Assembly (NCBI GenBank): GCA_020637595.1
Contig: JACKKE010000004.1
Span: forward strand, 124,001 to 188,000
Direction of reading: 5' to 3'
DNA from: Rhodobacter sp.
Lineage (GTDB): Bacteria > Pseudomonadota > Alphaproteobacteria > Rhodobacterales > Rhodobacteraceae
Length of the DNA: 64,000 bases
Made by a program: the position numbers and the translations under genes. Below the pieces are notes generated by a model, which was not told the origin of the DNA, did not search any database, and saw only the letters and a list, made by a program, of their open reading frames with translations. Of the stretch, positions 18,016 through 26,601 are shown one piece after another (positions within the stretch are counted from its first letter, which is position 1; each line of letters begins with the position of its first letter).

Positions 18016-18748
18016 GAAATCGCTGATCCGGCCCGAGAACCTCGTCGAGCACGAGGAACTGGTGATCGACGGTGTCGATGTGTCCGGCCACTGGTCGACC
18101 TTCATCAAGCCGCGCACGATCTTCGACTATAACGAGGCGATGCAGGACGAAATCGCGGCCCTGCCCGGCGGCGAGAACATCCACCGTTGCTGGCAATGCG
18201 GATCCTGCACCAACGCCTGCACGGTGAACGCCGTCAACCCTGAATTCAACCCGCGCTACTGGATCTACCTGATCCGCCTGGGCATGGAAGAAGAGCTGCT
18301 GCGTGACAAGGACATCCTGTGGCAATGCGTCAGCTGCAACAAATGCACCTATGCCTGCCCGCGCGACGTGGTGCCCGAGGCCGTGATGAAGGCCACCGCC
18401 CACTGGATGGAGTTGAAGGGCCACACGCCGAAAAGCAACTCGACCCATTTCGACGAGGAATTCGCGAGCCAGGTCATCGCCACCGGCAAGATCGAGGAAA
18501 GCCGGGTGATCCGCGGCTTCTTCCGCAAGACCGGCCAGCCCCTGAACCAGCCCTGGCTGGCGGCGTTGATCACCGGTTTGGTCCGGCGTTTCCCGCTGGG
18601 CTATCTGATGCGGATGGGCTGGGCGACGGTGTTCCGTCCGAAGACCCGCGGCTGGTCGGCCTCGCGCCGGGCGATCCGCGAGTATGTGCACGAACGCGAA
18701 GCCGAAAACCGCAAGGCCCTGGGCCTGGACGCGACGGGGGGACATTGA
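18002..18748 (+). CDS. shdrC2: sHdrC2, second iron-sulfur subunit
   Basis: The 248 residues contain two [4Fe-4S] motifs: CWQCGSCTNAC (Cys63, 66, 69, 73) and CVSCNKCTYACP (Cys109, 112, 115, 119). A hydrophobic/basic C-terminal helix follows (near residues 180-215). The ATG at 18002 lies inside the end of shdrH. It forms, with shdrB2, the second B-C half of the sHdr complex and should pass electrons between sHdrB2 and the flavin of sHdrA. Confidence 0.92.
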   Translation: MPIHEKSLIRPENLVEHEELVIDGVDVSGHWSTFIKPRTIFDYNEAMQDEIAALPGGENIHRCWQCGSCTNACTVNAVNPEFNPRYWIYLIRLGMEEELLRDKDILWQCVSCNKCTYACPRDVVPEAVMKATAHWMELKGHTPKSNSTHFDEEFASQVIATGKIEESRVIRGFFRKTGQPLNQPWLAALITGLVRRFPLGYLMRMGWATVFRPKTRGWSASRRAIREYVHEREAENRKALGLDATGGH

Positions 18749-18749
18749 G

Positions 18750-19676
18750 ATGGACGGCGGCGATCTGAAAAAAGTGGCCTATTACCCCGGTTGCGCGCTG
18801 GAGGGGACGGGCCACGCCTATAACCGCTCGACCAAGGAGGTCGGCAAGAAGCTGGGCCTCGATCTGGTCGAGCTGAAGGACTGGAACTGCTGCGGGGCGA
18901 TGGAGGTCAAGAACATCGACCCCAAGATCCAGACCTATCTGTCGGCGCGCAACCTGACCATCGCCGAGGAGATGGGCTTCGACAAGGTGATGGCGCCCTG
19001 CAACGGCTGCTATCACAACCTGAAGAAGGCCGAATACGACCTGGCGCATGACGAGAAATCGGTCGAGGTGAACGCCCGCCTCAGCCAGAAGGCCGGGCAC
19101 AAGACCTATGAGGCCGGCAAGGTCGAAACGATCCATGCGCTGGACTGGATCAAGAAGGCGGTGGGCGAGGAAGAGCTGGCACGGCGTGTGCAGAACAGCC
19201 TCAACGGCTTGAAAGTGGCCAACTATTACGGCTGCATGTATACCCGCCCGCGGCATATCTTCCCGGAAAAGGACAAGGGCCCGGGGTCTGAATCGACCTC
19301 GAAGCCGCATTTCATGGATGATCTGCTGGCGGCAGCCGGAGCCCAGAACGTCGAGTTCCCGCTGAAAACCGCCTGCTGCGGCGGCGCGCATTCGCTGTCC
19401 GACAGCGACACCTCGACCAAGCTGGTGCTGAACATCCTGGAAACCGCCGAGGCCTGCGGCGCCGAGGTGATCGCCACCGAATGCCCGACCTGCCACACCG
19501 GGCTGGAGATGCATCAGGTCCGCGCGGAAAAGGTGCTGGGCCGCAAGACCAACGTGAAGATCCTCTACTTCACGCAGCTTCTGGGCATGGCCCTGGGCCT
19601 GTCCGCGAAGAAGGTGGGCGTGCAGGAAAACCTGTCGGACCCGCGCGACCTGTTGCGGCAGAAGGGGCTGGGATGA
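18750..19676 (+). CDS. shdrB2: sHdrB2, subunit with two intact CCG domains
   Basis: This 308-residue subunit holds two complete CCG motifs. The first is Cys15, Cys47-Cys48 and Cys84-x2-Cys87; the second is Cys162, Cys209-Cys210 and Cys245-x2-Cys248. Each would bind a non-cubane [4Fe-4S] cluster as in HdrB, the disulfide/sulfur reaction site. The ATG at 18750 begins 1 base after the shdrC2 stop, and the stop overlaps the next start (ATGA). Unlike sHdrB1, no cluster ligand is missing. Confidence 0.93.
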   Translation: MDGGDLKKVAYYPGCALEGTGHAYNRSTKEVGKKLGLDLVELKDWNCCGAMEVKNIDPKIQTYLSARNLTIAEEMGFDKVMAPCNGCYHNLKKAEYDLAHDEKSVEVNARLSQKAGHKTYEAGKVETIHALDWIKKAVGEEELARRVQNSLNGLKVANYYGCMYTRPRHIFPEKDKGPGSESTSKPHFMDDLLAAAGAQNVEFPLKTACCGGAHSLSDSDTSTKLVLNILETAEACGAEVIATECPTCHTGLEMHQVRAEKVLGRKTNVKILYFTQLLGMALGLSAKKVGVQENLSDPRDLLRQKGLG

Positions 19677-20146
19677 CCACGACCGAGGCACCCTTTGCCG
19701 AGTTGCTCGACCGGGTGGACGCGCGTCTGACCGACGCGCCTCTGACCGCCACGGCGCGCGCGCTGGCCGATCTGCAACTGGCCGAGGCCGAGGACGTGCT
19801 GGAGGCCTGGCTGGAGTCGAAGGGCCGCACCCCGACCGGCGACACGGTCGAGGGGTTCCGCCTGCTGGCCCTTCACCGGCAGGGCGCCAAGGGCGATCCC
19901 TCGTTCAACGCCTGCCGGGAAACCTGCCGCGAAATTGTATATTTGCGCAATGTCGTCACCGAGTATGATGGCGACATGCCCGAGGCCCGGCACAGCCTCC
20001 GCCTGCAGAGCATGGTGGTCAAACACCTGGCGCTGTTCGTCGGCGGCAAGATGGTCGAGGCCGGCCTGGGCGACTTTTGTTGTTCCTCCCGTCCAATTCG
20101 GCATTCGGATGCCGCGGCGGCGGGCCCCACCATTCAAGGAGATTGA
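19673..20146 (+). CDS. Unknown Cys-containing protein between shdrB2 and lbpA
   Basis: A 157-residue helical protein not recognised as a named family. Four cysteines form two pairs: Cys81 and Cys85 (ACRETCREI) and Cys136-Cys137 (GDFCCSSR). The rest is rich in Ala, Leu and Glu. The ATG at 19673 overlaps the shdrB2 stop by 4 bases and its stop lies 2 bases before lbpA, so it is firmly inside the operon. The cysteine pairs suggest metal, cluster or sulfur handling for the sHdr/LbpA step; that is inference. Confidence 0.75.
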   Translation: MTTTEAPFAELLDRVDARLTDAPLTATARALADLQLAEAEDVLEAWLESKGRTPTGDTVEGFRLLALHRQGAKGDPSFNACRETCREIVYLRNVVTEYDGDMPEARHSLRLQSMVVKHLALFVGGKMVEAGLGDFCCSSRPIRHSDAAAAGPTIQGD

Positions 20147-20148
20147 CC

Positions 20149-20592
20149 ATGCCCGTCGTGCGTGGATGCGAACTGCCCGATGACCTGTTCTATGACGTGC
20201 CGAACAACCTGTGGTATCGGCCCGAAAGCGACGGCACCTATACCGTCGGCATGACCACCATCGCCACCGGCATGGCCGGCGCGCTGGTTGCCTTTACCGC
20301 CAAGAAGGCCGGCAAGGTCATCAAGGAAGGCAAATCGGTGGCCACCGTCGAAAGCGGCAAATGGGTCGGCCCGGCCAAGATCGGTTTCGACGCCGAGATC
20401 ATTGCGGTGAACGACGACCTCAGCGCGGCGCCCAAGATGGCCAACGACGACACCTATGGCCAGGGCTGGATGGTGCGCGTGAAGCCGGTCGACGAAGCCG
20501 CCGCCAAGGCGCTGCTGGTGCCCGGAACGGCCGTTGCCGCCCCTTATGAAGACAAGATGAACGCGGACAACTTCGCCGGTTGCGCCGCCTGA
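20149..20592 (+). CDS. lbpA: LbpA, GcvH-like lipoate-binding protein
   Basis: LbpA carries lipoate that serves as the sulfur-binding cofactor of the sHdr complex. The 147 residues have the GcvH fold, with the lipoyl lysine at Lys71 in 'VATVESGKWVGPAKIG' and the N-terminal 'NNLWYRPESDGTYTVGMT'. The context (sHdr genes and a dedicated ligase, no glycine cleavage genes) separates it from true GcvH. AAGGAG at 20136-20141 precedes the ATG at 20149. Confidence 0.93.
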   Translation: MPVVRGCELPDDLFYDVPNNLWYRPESDGTYTVGMTTIATGMAGALVAFTAKKAGKVIKEGKSVATVESGKWVGPAKIGFDAEIIAVNDDLSAAPKMANDDTYGQGWMVRVKPVDEAAAKALLVPGTAVAAPYEDKMNADNFAGCAA

Positions 20593-20693
20593 CCTTTCGG
20601 CCGCGCCCGCCCGGGGAGGGACGGACAGGCGCGGCCCGACACCTCGCCGCCTGACGCCCGAGGGCGCGGTCGGACAACTGGGAGAAGACGGAT

Positions 20694-21188
20694 ATGCTGG
20701 ACGACCAGAACGCCAAGTCGATGTCGATCATCGTCACCAAGGGCACGCTCGACTGGGCGTATCCGCCCTTCATCCTGGCCACCACCGCCGCCGCGATGGG
20801 GCTCGAGGTGACGATGTTCTTCACCTTCTACGGGCTGACGCTGCTCAAGAAGGATCTGAACCTCAAGATCAACCCGCTGGGCAACACGGCGATGGAAATG
20901 CCGATGGCCGGCGGTCACATGGCGATGCCGAACATCCTGGCGGCGATGCCCGGCGCGACCGCGCTGACCACCACCATGATGAAGAACATGATGAAGAAAA
21001 AGGGCGTGGCCTCGATCGAGGAACTGCGCGAACTGGCGGTCGAGGCCGACGTGAACATGATCGCCTGCCAGATGACGATGGACCTCTTCGAATACAAGAA
21101 AGAGGACATGATCGACGGCATCAGCCTGGGCGGCGCGGCGACCTGGGTCGACGCGGCCACCGGCTGCGACATCAACCTGTATATCTGA
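20694..21188 (+). CDS. dsrE2: DsrE2-family sulfur-trafficking protein
   Basis: This 164-residue DsrE/DsrF-like protein has the DsrE2 pattern: MSIIVTKGTLDWAYPPFILA, an extended methionine-rich middle (MEMPMAGGHMAMPN, TTTMMKNMMKKKG) and the reactive cysteine Cys125 in 'IACQMTMDLF'. It is probably a sulfane-sulfur carrier linking TusA with the rest of the system. It lies 101 bases after lbpA, still co-directional, and 17 bases before tusA. A membrane role is possible because of hydrophobic stretches. Confidence 0.86.
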   Translation: MLDDQNAKSMSIIVTKGTLDWAYPPFILATTAAAMGLEVTMFFTFYGLTLLKKDLNLKINPLGNTAMEMPMAGGHMAMPNILAAMPGATALTTTMMKNMMKKKGVASIEELRELAVEADVNMIACQMTMDLFEYKKEDMIDGISLGGAATWVDAATGCDINLYI

Positions 21189-21205
21189 CGAGAGGAGACC
21201 CGCAC

Positions 21206-21433
21206 ATGGCCGACCAGGTTCTGGATGCCAAGGGGCTGAACTGCCCGCTGCCGATTCTGCGCGCAAAGAAGACGCTGAAGGCGATGGCCACCGGCCAGAC
21301 GCTGGAAATCCAGGCAACCGACCCGGGTGCCGTCAAGGATTTCGAGGCCTTCTGCCGCACCACCGGCAACGAGTTGCTCGAGCACCACATGGACGGCAGC
21401 GTCTATGTGTTCACGATCAAGAACACCGGCTGA
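21206..21433 (+). CDS. tusA: TusA sulfur-carrier protein
   Basis: A 75-residue sulfur-transfer protein with the diagnostic C-P-x-P motif: 'AKGLNCPLPILRAKKTLK', reactive Cys13. It distributes sulfane sulfur, here to DsrE proteins and the sHdr complex. GAGAGGAG precedes the ATG. It is the last gene before a strong terminator at 21459-21488, which marks the end of the sHdr operon. Confidence 0.93.
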   Translation: MADQVLDAKGLNCPLPILRAKKTLKAMATGQTLEIQATDPGAVKDFEAFCRTTGNELLEHHMDGSVYVFTIKNTG

Positions 21434-21458
21434 TCCGCGACCGGATTGCCCGACATCG

Positions 21459-21488
21459 CGCCGCGGCTTTTCGGAGCCGCGGCGTTTT
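21459..21488 (+). terminator. Rho-independent terminator of the sHdr operon
   Basis: CGCCGCGGCT (21459-21468) pairs perfectly with 21475-21484 around a 6-base loop and is followed by TTTT. It lies 26 bases after the tusA stop. Confidence 0.9.
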
Positions 21489-21573
21489 GCATGCCCCCCG
21501 TCCGGCAGAAACGATTGACCCGGTGCCGGGCGGGTGTTCGACTGCAGTCCTGCGCCGAGCAGGGACATGCGGA

Positions 21574-22299
21574 ATGACCAGCCAAGACCCGTATCGCCAC
21601 CACCCCGAATTGCGCGGCCGCATCAAACCCGCCGCGCAATCCTTTTTCCGCGACCTCGACATGGAGGCGCTGGACGCAAGGATCGCGGAGACCGGGCGCG
21701 GCCCCGACTGGCGAACCCCCTGCGCCCTGCGCGAGGCCGCGCGGCGCGACTGGCTGCACGGGCACCTGGACCGCGATCTGTGGGTTTTCGGCTATGGTTC
21801 GTTGATGTGGGATCCGGGGATGGAGTTCACCGAGGTCCGCCGCGCCCGCGCCCCCGGCTATCAGCGCAGCTTCTGCCTGTGGGACGACGGCGGGCGCGGC
21901 AGCCCTGACCAGCCCGGGCTGATGCTGGCCATCGACGCCGGCGACTGGTGCGAGGGGCTGGCCTTTCGCCTCGACGCGGCGCAGGTCGAACACGAAACCT
22001 TCGTCCTGTTCCGCCGCGAGATGATCGCCCCCGCCTATCGCCCGGTCTGGCTGCCGCTGGACACTGCGCAGGGGCCGATCACGGCGCTGGGCTTTGTCGC
22101 AGACCGCACCTGCGAGACCATCAAACCCGACATTCCGCACGACGAACAGGCCCGGATGATCGCCACCGCGCAGGGCATGTTGGGCACCAATTTCGCCTAT
22201 CTCGCAGACACCCACGCGCATCTGGCGCTTCTGGGCATCGACGATCCGTATATCAACGACATACACAACCGCGCCTCGGCCTATCGGGCCAGCACCTGA
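21574..22299 (+). CDS. ChaC-family gamma-glutamylcyclotransferase
   Basis: This cytosolic enzyme should release 5-oxoproline from gamma-glutamyl compounds, typically glutathione. The substrate-binding loop FGYGSLMW is at residues 72-79, followed by 'RRARAPGYQRSFCLW' and 'WCEGLAFRL'. The protein has 241 residues, including an N-terminal extension of about 68 residues before the core. The ATG at 21574 is chosen because the open frame upstream crosses the sHdr terminator region. It is a separate unit from the sHdr locus, although glutathione turnover next to sulfur metabolism is notable. Confidence 0.88.
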   Translation: MTSQDPYRHHPELRGRIKPAAQSFFRDLDMEALDARIAETGRGPDWRTPCALREAARRDWLHGHLDRDLWVFGYGSLMWDPGMEFTEVRRARAPGYQRSFCLWDDGGRGSPDQPGLMLAIDAGDWCEGLAFRLDAAQVEHETFVLFRREMIAPAYRPVWLPLDTAQGPITALGFVADRTCETIKPDIPHDEQARMIATAQGMLGTNFAYLADTHAHLALLGIDDPYINDIHNRASAYRAST

Positions 22300-22365
22300 C
22301 CCTCCCGAAAGAGAAGATACCGCCCCGCCCGCGATCAGCCTTGTCCGTTTCGACCGGCTGGTGCC

Positions 22366-23109
22366 CTAGGCCTCGGCGGACAACGCCTCGGCAAATCCGG
22401 CGACCGCCATGCCGAGAAACAGCATCTCGAGGCCCGAGAAGACGAAATCCGCCCCCAGATCATCGAGCGCCCTTGCCCGTTCCTCGGGCGACCAGGCCGG
22501 AAAGACGAGGGATTTCCCATGCTGGCGGGCCGCCGCGGCGATGGTTTCAAGGTCGCGCCAGTCGGCTTCGGTGCGCTTATACATGCCGCGCTCCCGGCGC
22601 AGCGACAGATCTGTCGGACCCGGGAAAAGCCCGTCGACCGTTGGCAGGGCCGCGATCGCCGCCGCATCGCGCAGCGCACCGGCGGTTTCGATCATCGCGA
22701 AGCACTTTGTGCGGCGGTCGGTCTCACCGAACCATGTGTCGGGTTGCATCCGATAGCCCATAGCCCGCCCGCCAGCGAGGCTGCGGTCGCCGGTCGGCGG
22801 GAACTTCGTATAGCCGGTGACCTCACGCGCGTGCGCAAGGTCCTGGATATGCGGGATCATCACCCCGTCGGCACCGAAATCGAGCACCGTCTGGATCGGA
22901 CTGCGCTCAGGGGCCAGAACCTTGACATAGACCTCCAGCCCGATCCCCTTCAGGGCGGGGATCAGCATGTGCAGGGTCTCATGTCCGAACGGGCCATGCT
23001 CGACATCGAGGATGACGCGCCGGAACCCGGCAAGCGCCAGCATTTCGGCAAACTGGAAATTGGGCGTGGTCAACCAGAAGCCCATGCGGCGGTGGTCGGC
23101 GGCGGTCAT
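22366..23109 (-). CDS. HpcH/HpaI-family class II aldolase
   Basis: A metal-dependent aldolase of 247 residues that cleaves or forms 2-keto-4-hydroxy acids with pyruvate or a similar product. The family signatures are 'GFRRVILDVEHGPFGHETL' (general acid region), 'GADGVMIPHIQ' and 'CFAMIETAGALRDAAA' (metal-binding Glu). The start is ATG 23109, 11 bases after dctP's stop, so it is the last gene of the TRAP operon. It probably cleaves the imported substrate or its oxidation product. The real substrate is not visible. Confidence 0.87.
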   Translation of the reverse strand: MTAADHRRMGFWLTTPNFQFAEMLALAGFRRVILDVEHGPFGHETLHMLIPALKGIGLEVYVKVLAPERSPIQTVLDFGADGVMIPHIQDLAHAREVTGYTKFPPTGDRSLAGGRAMGYRMQPDTWFGETDRRTKCFAMIETAGALRDAAAIAALPTVDGLFPGPTDLSLRRERGMYKRTEADWRDLETIAAAARQHGKSLVFPAWSPEERARALDDLGADFVFSGLEMLFLGMAVAGFAEALSAEA

Positions 23110-23120
23110 CCCCGGTCTCC

Positions 23121-24137
23121 TCAACGGCTGGCAGCGACGATGGATTCGATCTGGGCAACCAGATCGGGGTCGATCCGCTCTTTCCACTGGTCGTAGACCG
23201 GCCGGGTCGCCTCGCGGAAGGCGGCCAGCTCGTCGGGGGTGGAGACATGGACATCCACGCCGATCCCGGCAGCGCGGGCCACGTCATCGGCAAAGATTGC
23301 GCGCACCTCGGCCACGTTCGCCGCGGCGGCTTCCTGCGCGGCGGCACGAACGATGTCCTGATCCTCGGACGACCAGCTTTCCCAGGTGTCGCGGTTGACC
23401 GCGAACAACAGGATCTCGTTCATATAGTTCCACTTGGTCACATAGCGTTGGCCAAGGGTCTGCATGTTCAGCAGGAAATAGATTTCCATCGGGTTCTCGC
23501 CGCCGTCGACGGCGCCCGAGGCAAGCGCGGTCTGCGCGTCGGCCCAGTTCATTGCCTGCGGGTTGGCGCCCAGGGCCGAGAAGACCTCGTTCATCATCGG
23601 GTTCGGCGGCACGCGGAATTTCAACCCATGCAGGTCATCGGGCGTGATGATCGGCCGGGTCGAGTTGTGGACCTGACGAAAGCCGGTCTCGCCCACCGCC
23701 AGGGGTTCGGCCCCGGCCTCGCGCACCTTGTCGAAATAGCGCGCCATGAAATCCGCGTCATTCCACACCGCGTCGAGCGCGCGGTGATCGGGGAACAGGA
23801 AGGGCAAGGTGAAGCATCCGAGGCCACGCACAGTGCCGGCCCAGTTGCCCGGCGCGCCGCAGATCAGGTCGATGTCCCCCTGACGCAGCGCGGTGAACTC
23901 GCGCGTCTGGTCGCCCTGCACCAGCGCCGCCCCGGGATAGAGCCGGGCGTTGACACGGCCGCCGGTCCGTTCGGTGATCAGGTTGGCCCAGGTTTCGCCG
24001 GCCCGGCCCCAGGCAAAGGCCGTCGTGACGACCGTCGACATGCGGTATTCGTCACGATAGCTGGCACGGGCGAGGCCCGGCATGGTCATCAGTCCTGCGG
24101 CGGCGGCGCCGGTGGCAAGAAAGGCTCTGCGGTCCAT
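23121..24137 (-). CDS. dctP: TRAP transporter solute-binding protein (DctP)
   Basis: A periplasmic binding protein of 338 residues for a carboxylate. It begins with MDRRAFLATGAAAAGLMTMP, a twin-arginine-like signal with a cleavage site after ARA. Family blocks include the domain-2 loop 'GFRQVHNSTRPIITPDDLHG' (the Arg that salt-bridges a carboxylate), 'LKFRVPPNPMM' and 'GAVDGGENP'. GAGGAGGAG precedes the ATG. It is followed on the operon by an aldolase gene and preceded by the two permease genes. Confidence 0.92.
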   Translation of the reverse strand: MDRRAFLATGAAAAGLMTMPGLARASYRDEYRMSTVVTTAFAWGRAGETWANLITERTGGRVNARLYPGAALVQGDQTREFTALRQGDIDLICGAPGNWAGTVRGLGCFTLPFLFPDHRALDAVWNDADFMARYFDKVREAGAEPLAVGETGFRQVHNSTRPIITPDDLHGLKFRVPPNPMMNEVFSALGANPQAMNWADAQTALASGAVDGGENPMEIYFLLNMQTLGQRYVTKWNYMNEILLFAVNRDTWESWSSEDQDIVRAAAQEAAAANVAEVRAIFADDVARAAGIGVDVHVSTPDELAAFREATRPVYDQWKERIDPDLVAQIESIVAASR

Positions 24138-24159
24138 CAGATTCTCCTCCTCGATGGGA

Positions 24160-25467
24160 TCAATAGCGGAAATAGGCAGGCAGCCAGGTGGCAAGGCCGG
24201 GAACCAGCAGCACCGTCATCAGCGCGGCGCTGAAACCGAGCACCAGCCAACCGACCCAGGGCACGGTTTTTTCGACGCTGATGCCGGCGATGCGGCTGGT
24301 GACCAGCAGGTTGACGGCCATAGGCGGGGTAAACGTGCCGATGGCGATGGCCATTGTGATCAGGATGCCGAACCAGACGGCGTTCCAGTCAAAGACCTGC
24401 ATCAGCGGCACAAAGAGCGGCAGGAAGATCAGGAAGATCAGGAAGATCGACACGCCGTCCAGCACGACCCCGATCATCAGCAGCATCGCCATGACGAGGA
24501 TCAGCGTGCCGGTGCTGCCGAGGTTCAGCCCAACGATGCCGGCGACCAGCGGATCGGCGATGCCCAGGGTGGTGACCGCATAGGCAAAGATCGAGGCCAG
24601 CGCGATGACGATCATAATGACGGCCGAGGTTTCGGCGGCCTCGCGGAACAACTCGGGCAGGTCGCGCAGGCCGAGGGTGCGATAGATCACGAGGCCGATG
24701 AAGAGGCCGAAGATCACCGCCACCACCGCAGCCTCGGTCGGGGTGAAGAGGCCCACGCGCATCCCGCCGAGGATCAGCACCGGGGTGGCAAGGCCCCAGG
24801 CCGCCTGCCGCAGGCTGGCCCAGAAGGGCGGCCGGTCGAGCGCGGATTCGTTCTGGCCAAAGCCGTGGCGGCGCGAGAGCCAGATCGACGGCAGGATCAG
24901 AGCAAGCCCGGCCAGGATGCCCGGCAGGATGCCAGCGGCGAACATGGCGGGCACGCTGGCCCCGGGCACGCTGATGGAATAGACGATCAGCGCGATCGAG
25001 GGCGGCACCAGGATCTCGGTCGCGGTTGCAGCCCCGATCACGCTGGCCGAGAAGGGCGCAGGATAGCCGGCCTTCAGCATCGGCGCGATCATCACGCCGC
25101 CCACAGCGGCCGCTCCGGCCACGGCCGAGCCGCTGATGCCCCCCATGATCACCGCGACCAGCACGGCGACGGTGGGCAGCATCCCCGGCCCACGGCCCAG
25201 GCAGGCGGTGGCAAAGGTGATGATGCGCGCGGCAACGCCCGACTTCTCGAAGATCACACCGACCAGCACGAACATCGGCAGCGCCAGCAGCGGAAACTTG
25301 GAAATCCCAGCCAGCGCGTTCTGCCCCGCAGCGATCAGGCCGAACCAGCGCGAATCCAGGTTGTCGGCCGCGATGGAGACGATCCCGGCGAGGCCCAGGC
25401 TGGCGGCCACCGGCACGCCCAGCAGCATCAGCGCGGCAAAGACCACAAACAGCAGAACCGCGATCAT
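24160..25467 (-). CDS. dctM: TRAP transporter large permease (DctM)
   Basis: The sodium-coupled transport subunit, 435 residues with about twelve hydrophobic segments. Diagnostic blocks are 'FPLLALPMFVLVGVIFEKSG', 'MGGISGSAVAGAAAVGGVMI', 'ATEILVPPSIALIVYS' and 'GTFTPPMAVNLLVTS'. The ATG at 25467 overlaps the dctQ stop by 4 bases, giving stoichiometric translation with the small permease. Confidence 0.94.
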   Translation of the reverse strand: MIAVLLFVVFAALMLLGVPVAASLGLAGIVSIAADNLDSRWFGLIAAGQNALAGISKFPLLALPMFVLVGVIFEKSGVAARIITFATACLGRGPGMLPTVAVLVAVIMGGISGSAVAGAAAVGGVMIAPMLKAGYPAPFSASVIGAATATEILVPPSIALIVYSISVPGASVPAMFAAGILPGILAGLALILPSIWLSRRHGFGQNESALDRPPFWASLRQAAWGLATPVLILGGMRVGLFTPTEAAVVAVIFGLFIGLVIYRTLGLRDLPELFREAAETSAVIMIVIALASIFAYAVTTLGIADPLVAGIVGLNLGSTGTLILVMAMLLMIGVVLDGVSIFLIFLIFLPLFVPLMQVFDWNAVWFGILITMAIAIGTFTPPMAVNLLVTSRIAGISVEKTVPWVGWLVLGFSAALMTVLLVPGLATWLPAYFRY

Positions 25468-25919
25468 CGTTGCGCCCTCTGCCACGGAAAGCCCAGCGCG
25501 CGCAGCGACAACAGGCCCGACAGCACCACCAGCGGCGCAGTGGTCCACCAGCGCGGCAGGTCCAGGATCGAAAACAGCTCGCCCCAGCGCCATTCGTCAT
25601 AGGCGATCTTGCCCAGCAAGACCGCCAGCGTCCCGAACGCCACGGCCAGCGCCAGCCGGGACAGCATCCGCAACCCGCGATGCCCCTTGGCATAGAGGAT
25701 CTCGATACGGATATGCCGGTCGCCCAAGGTCGCCGAGGCAGCCCCCGCGAAGACCATCAGCACCATTGCCACGATCGAGAAATCCTCGGTCCAGGCAAAG
25801 GAGAAATCGGTGAAATAGCGGACGATGACATTGGCGAAGGTGATCGCGACAATGACCAGCAGGGCTAGCGCGGCGATCACGTCCTCGGGAAGCCAGGGGC
25901 GCTTGGGTGCGGGGTCCAT
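25464..25919 (-). CDS. dctQ: TRAP transporter small permease (DctQ)
   Basis: A four-helix membrane protein of 151 residues with the family motif 'VIVRYFTDFSFAWTEDFSI' in the first half and 'RHIRIEI' in the middle. It docks to DctM and helps to couple the binding protein. The start at ATG 25919 is one base after the RraA-like gene's stop, so the genes are one transcription unit. Confidence 0.88.
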   Translation of the reverse strand: MDPAPKRPWLPEDVIAALALLVIVAITFANVIVRYFTDFSFAWTEDFSIVAMVLMVFAGAASATLGDRHIRIEILYAKGHRGLRMLSRLALAVAFGTLAVLLGKIAYDEWRWGELFSILDLPRWWTTAPLVVLSGLLSLRALGFPWQRAQR

Positions 25920-25920
25920 G

Positions 25921-26589
25921 TCAGGCCACCCCCATCGCCTTGGCGATCTTCTCGCTGGCGCCCGAGATCGTGCCCAGCTTGACGCCGGTGCGCAGCTTTT
26001 CCAGCACCTCGATCTCGAAATCCTGCATGCCGATGCATTTCGCCGCCAGCGCCTGTGCCTGCGCGCGATCCAGCGCCACGACGCCGGAATCATCCGCCAG
26101 GATCAGGTCGCCCGGTCGCACGATCTGGCCACCCACGCTGACCGGCACATTGAGTGCGCCATAGAGGCCCAGTTGCTTGGTGGTGATCGGCGAAACGCCC
26201 GAGGCCCACATCGGAAAGCCGGTGGCGTGGAACTCTGACAGGTCGGTGACCGGGCCGTCCACCACGCCCCCCGCCAGCCCGGCGATCGCCGCCGCATGGG
26301 TGACCATCCCGCCCCAGCAGGCGTGACGCTCGTCGCCCAGCCGCTCGACAACCAGAAAATCCCCCGGGCGGGCGACGCTGACCGCATGGTGCAGCATCAC
26401 CGAATCCATCGCCGGGATGCAGACGGTGACGGCACAGCCGACCACGCGCCGCCCGGGCAGGACGGGCTTGATCCGCGGGTGCAGGAACCCGTCATGCAGG
26501 ACGTGGCCGATTGTCGCCGTCTCGACCTTTTGCAGAAGGTCGACGAGTTCCCCCGGCAGGGCTGGAGGCAACGCATTCATCTGGAACAT
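25921..26589 (-). CDS. RraA/HMG-aldolase family protein, catalytic Arg replaced
   Basis: The family contains 4-hydroxy-4-methyl-2-oxoglutarate aldolases/oxaloacetate decarboxylases and the RNase E inhibitor RraA. The 222 residues show 'ETATIGHVLHDGF', 'GDFLVVERLGDERHACWGGM' and 'GLAGGVVDGPVTDLSEF'. In active aldolases the last motif ends in Arg-Asp; here it is Thr115-Asp116, so the substrate-binding arginine is missing at the expected place. It may use another residue, bind without cleaving, or act on a different substrate. Located in the TRAP operon. Confidence 0.82.
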   Translation of the reverse strand: MFQMNALPPALPGELVDLLQKVETATIGHVLHDGFLHPRIKPVLPGRRVVGCAVTVCIPAMDSVMLHHAVSVARPGDFLVVERLGDERHACWGGMVTHAAAIAGLAGGVVDGPVTDLSEFHATGFPMWASGVSPITTKQLGLYGALNVPVSVGGQIVRPGDLILADDSGVVALDRAQAQALAAKCIGMQDFEIEVLEKLRTGVKLGTISGASEKIAKAMGVA

Positions 26590-26601
26590 GGTGTCACCCG
26601 G

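Noticed and set aside
20149..20592. Glycine cleavage protein H (GcvH)
   Set aside because: No gcvT/gcvP nearby; it lies in an sHdr operon with a dedicated ligase, so LbpA is the better call.
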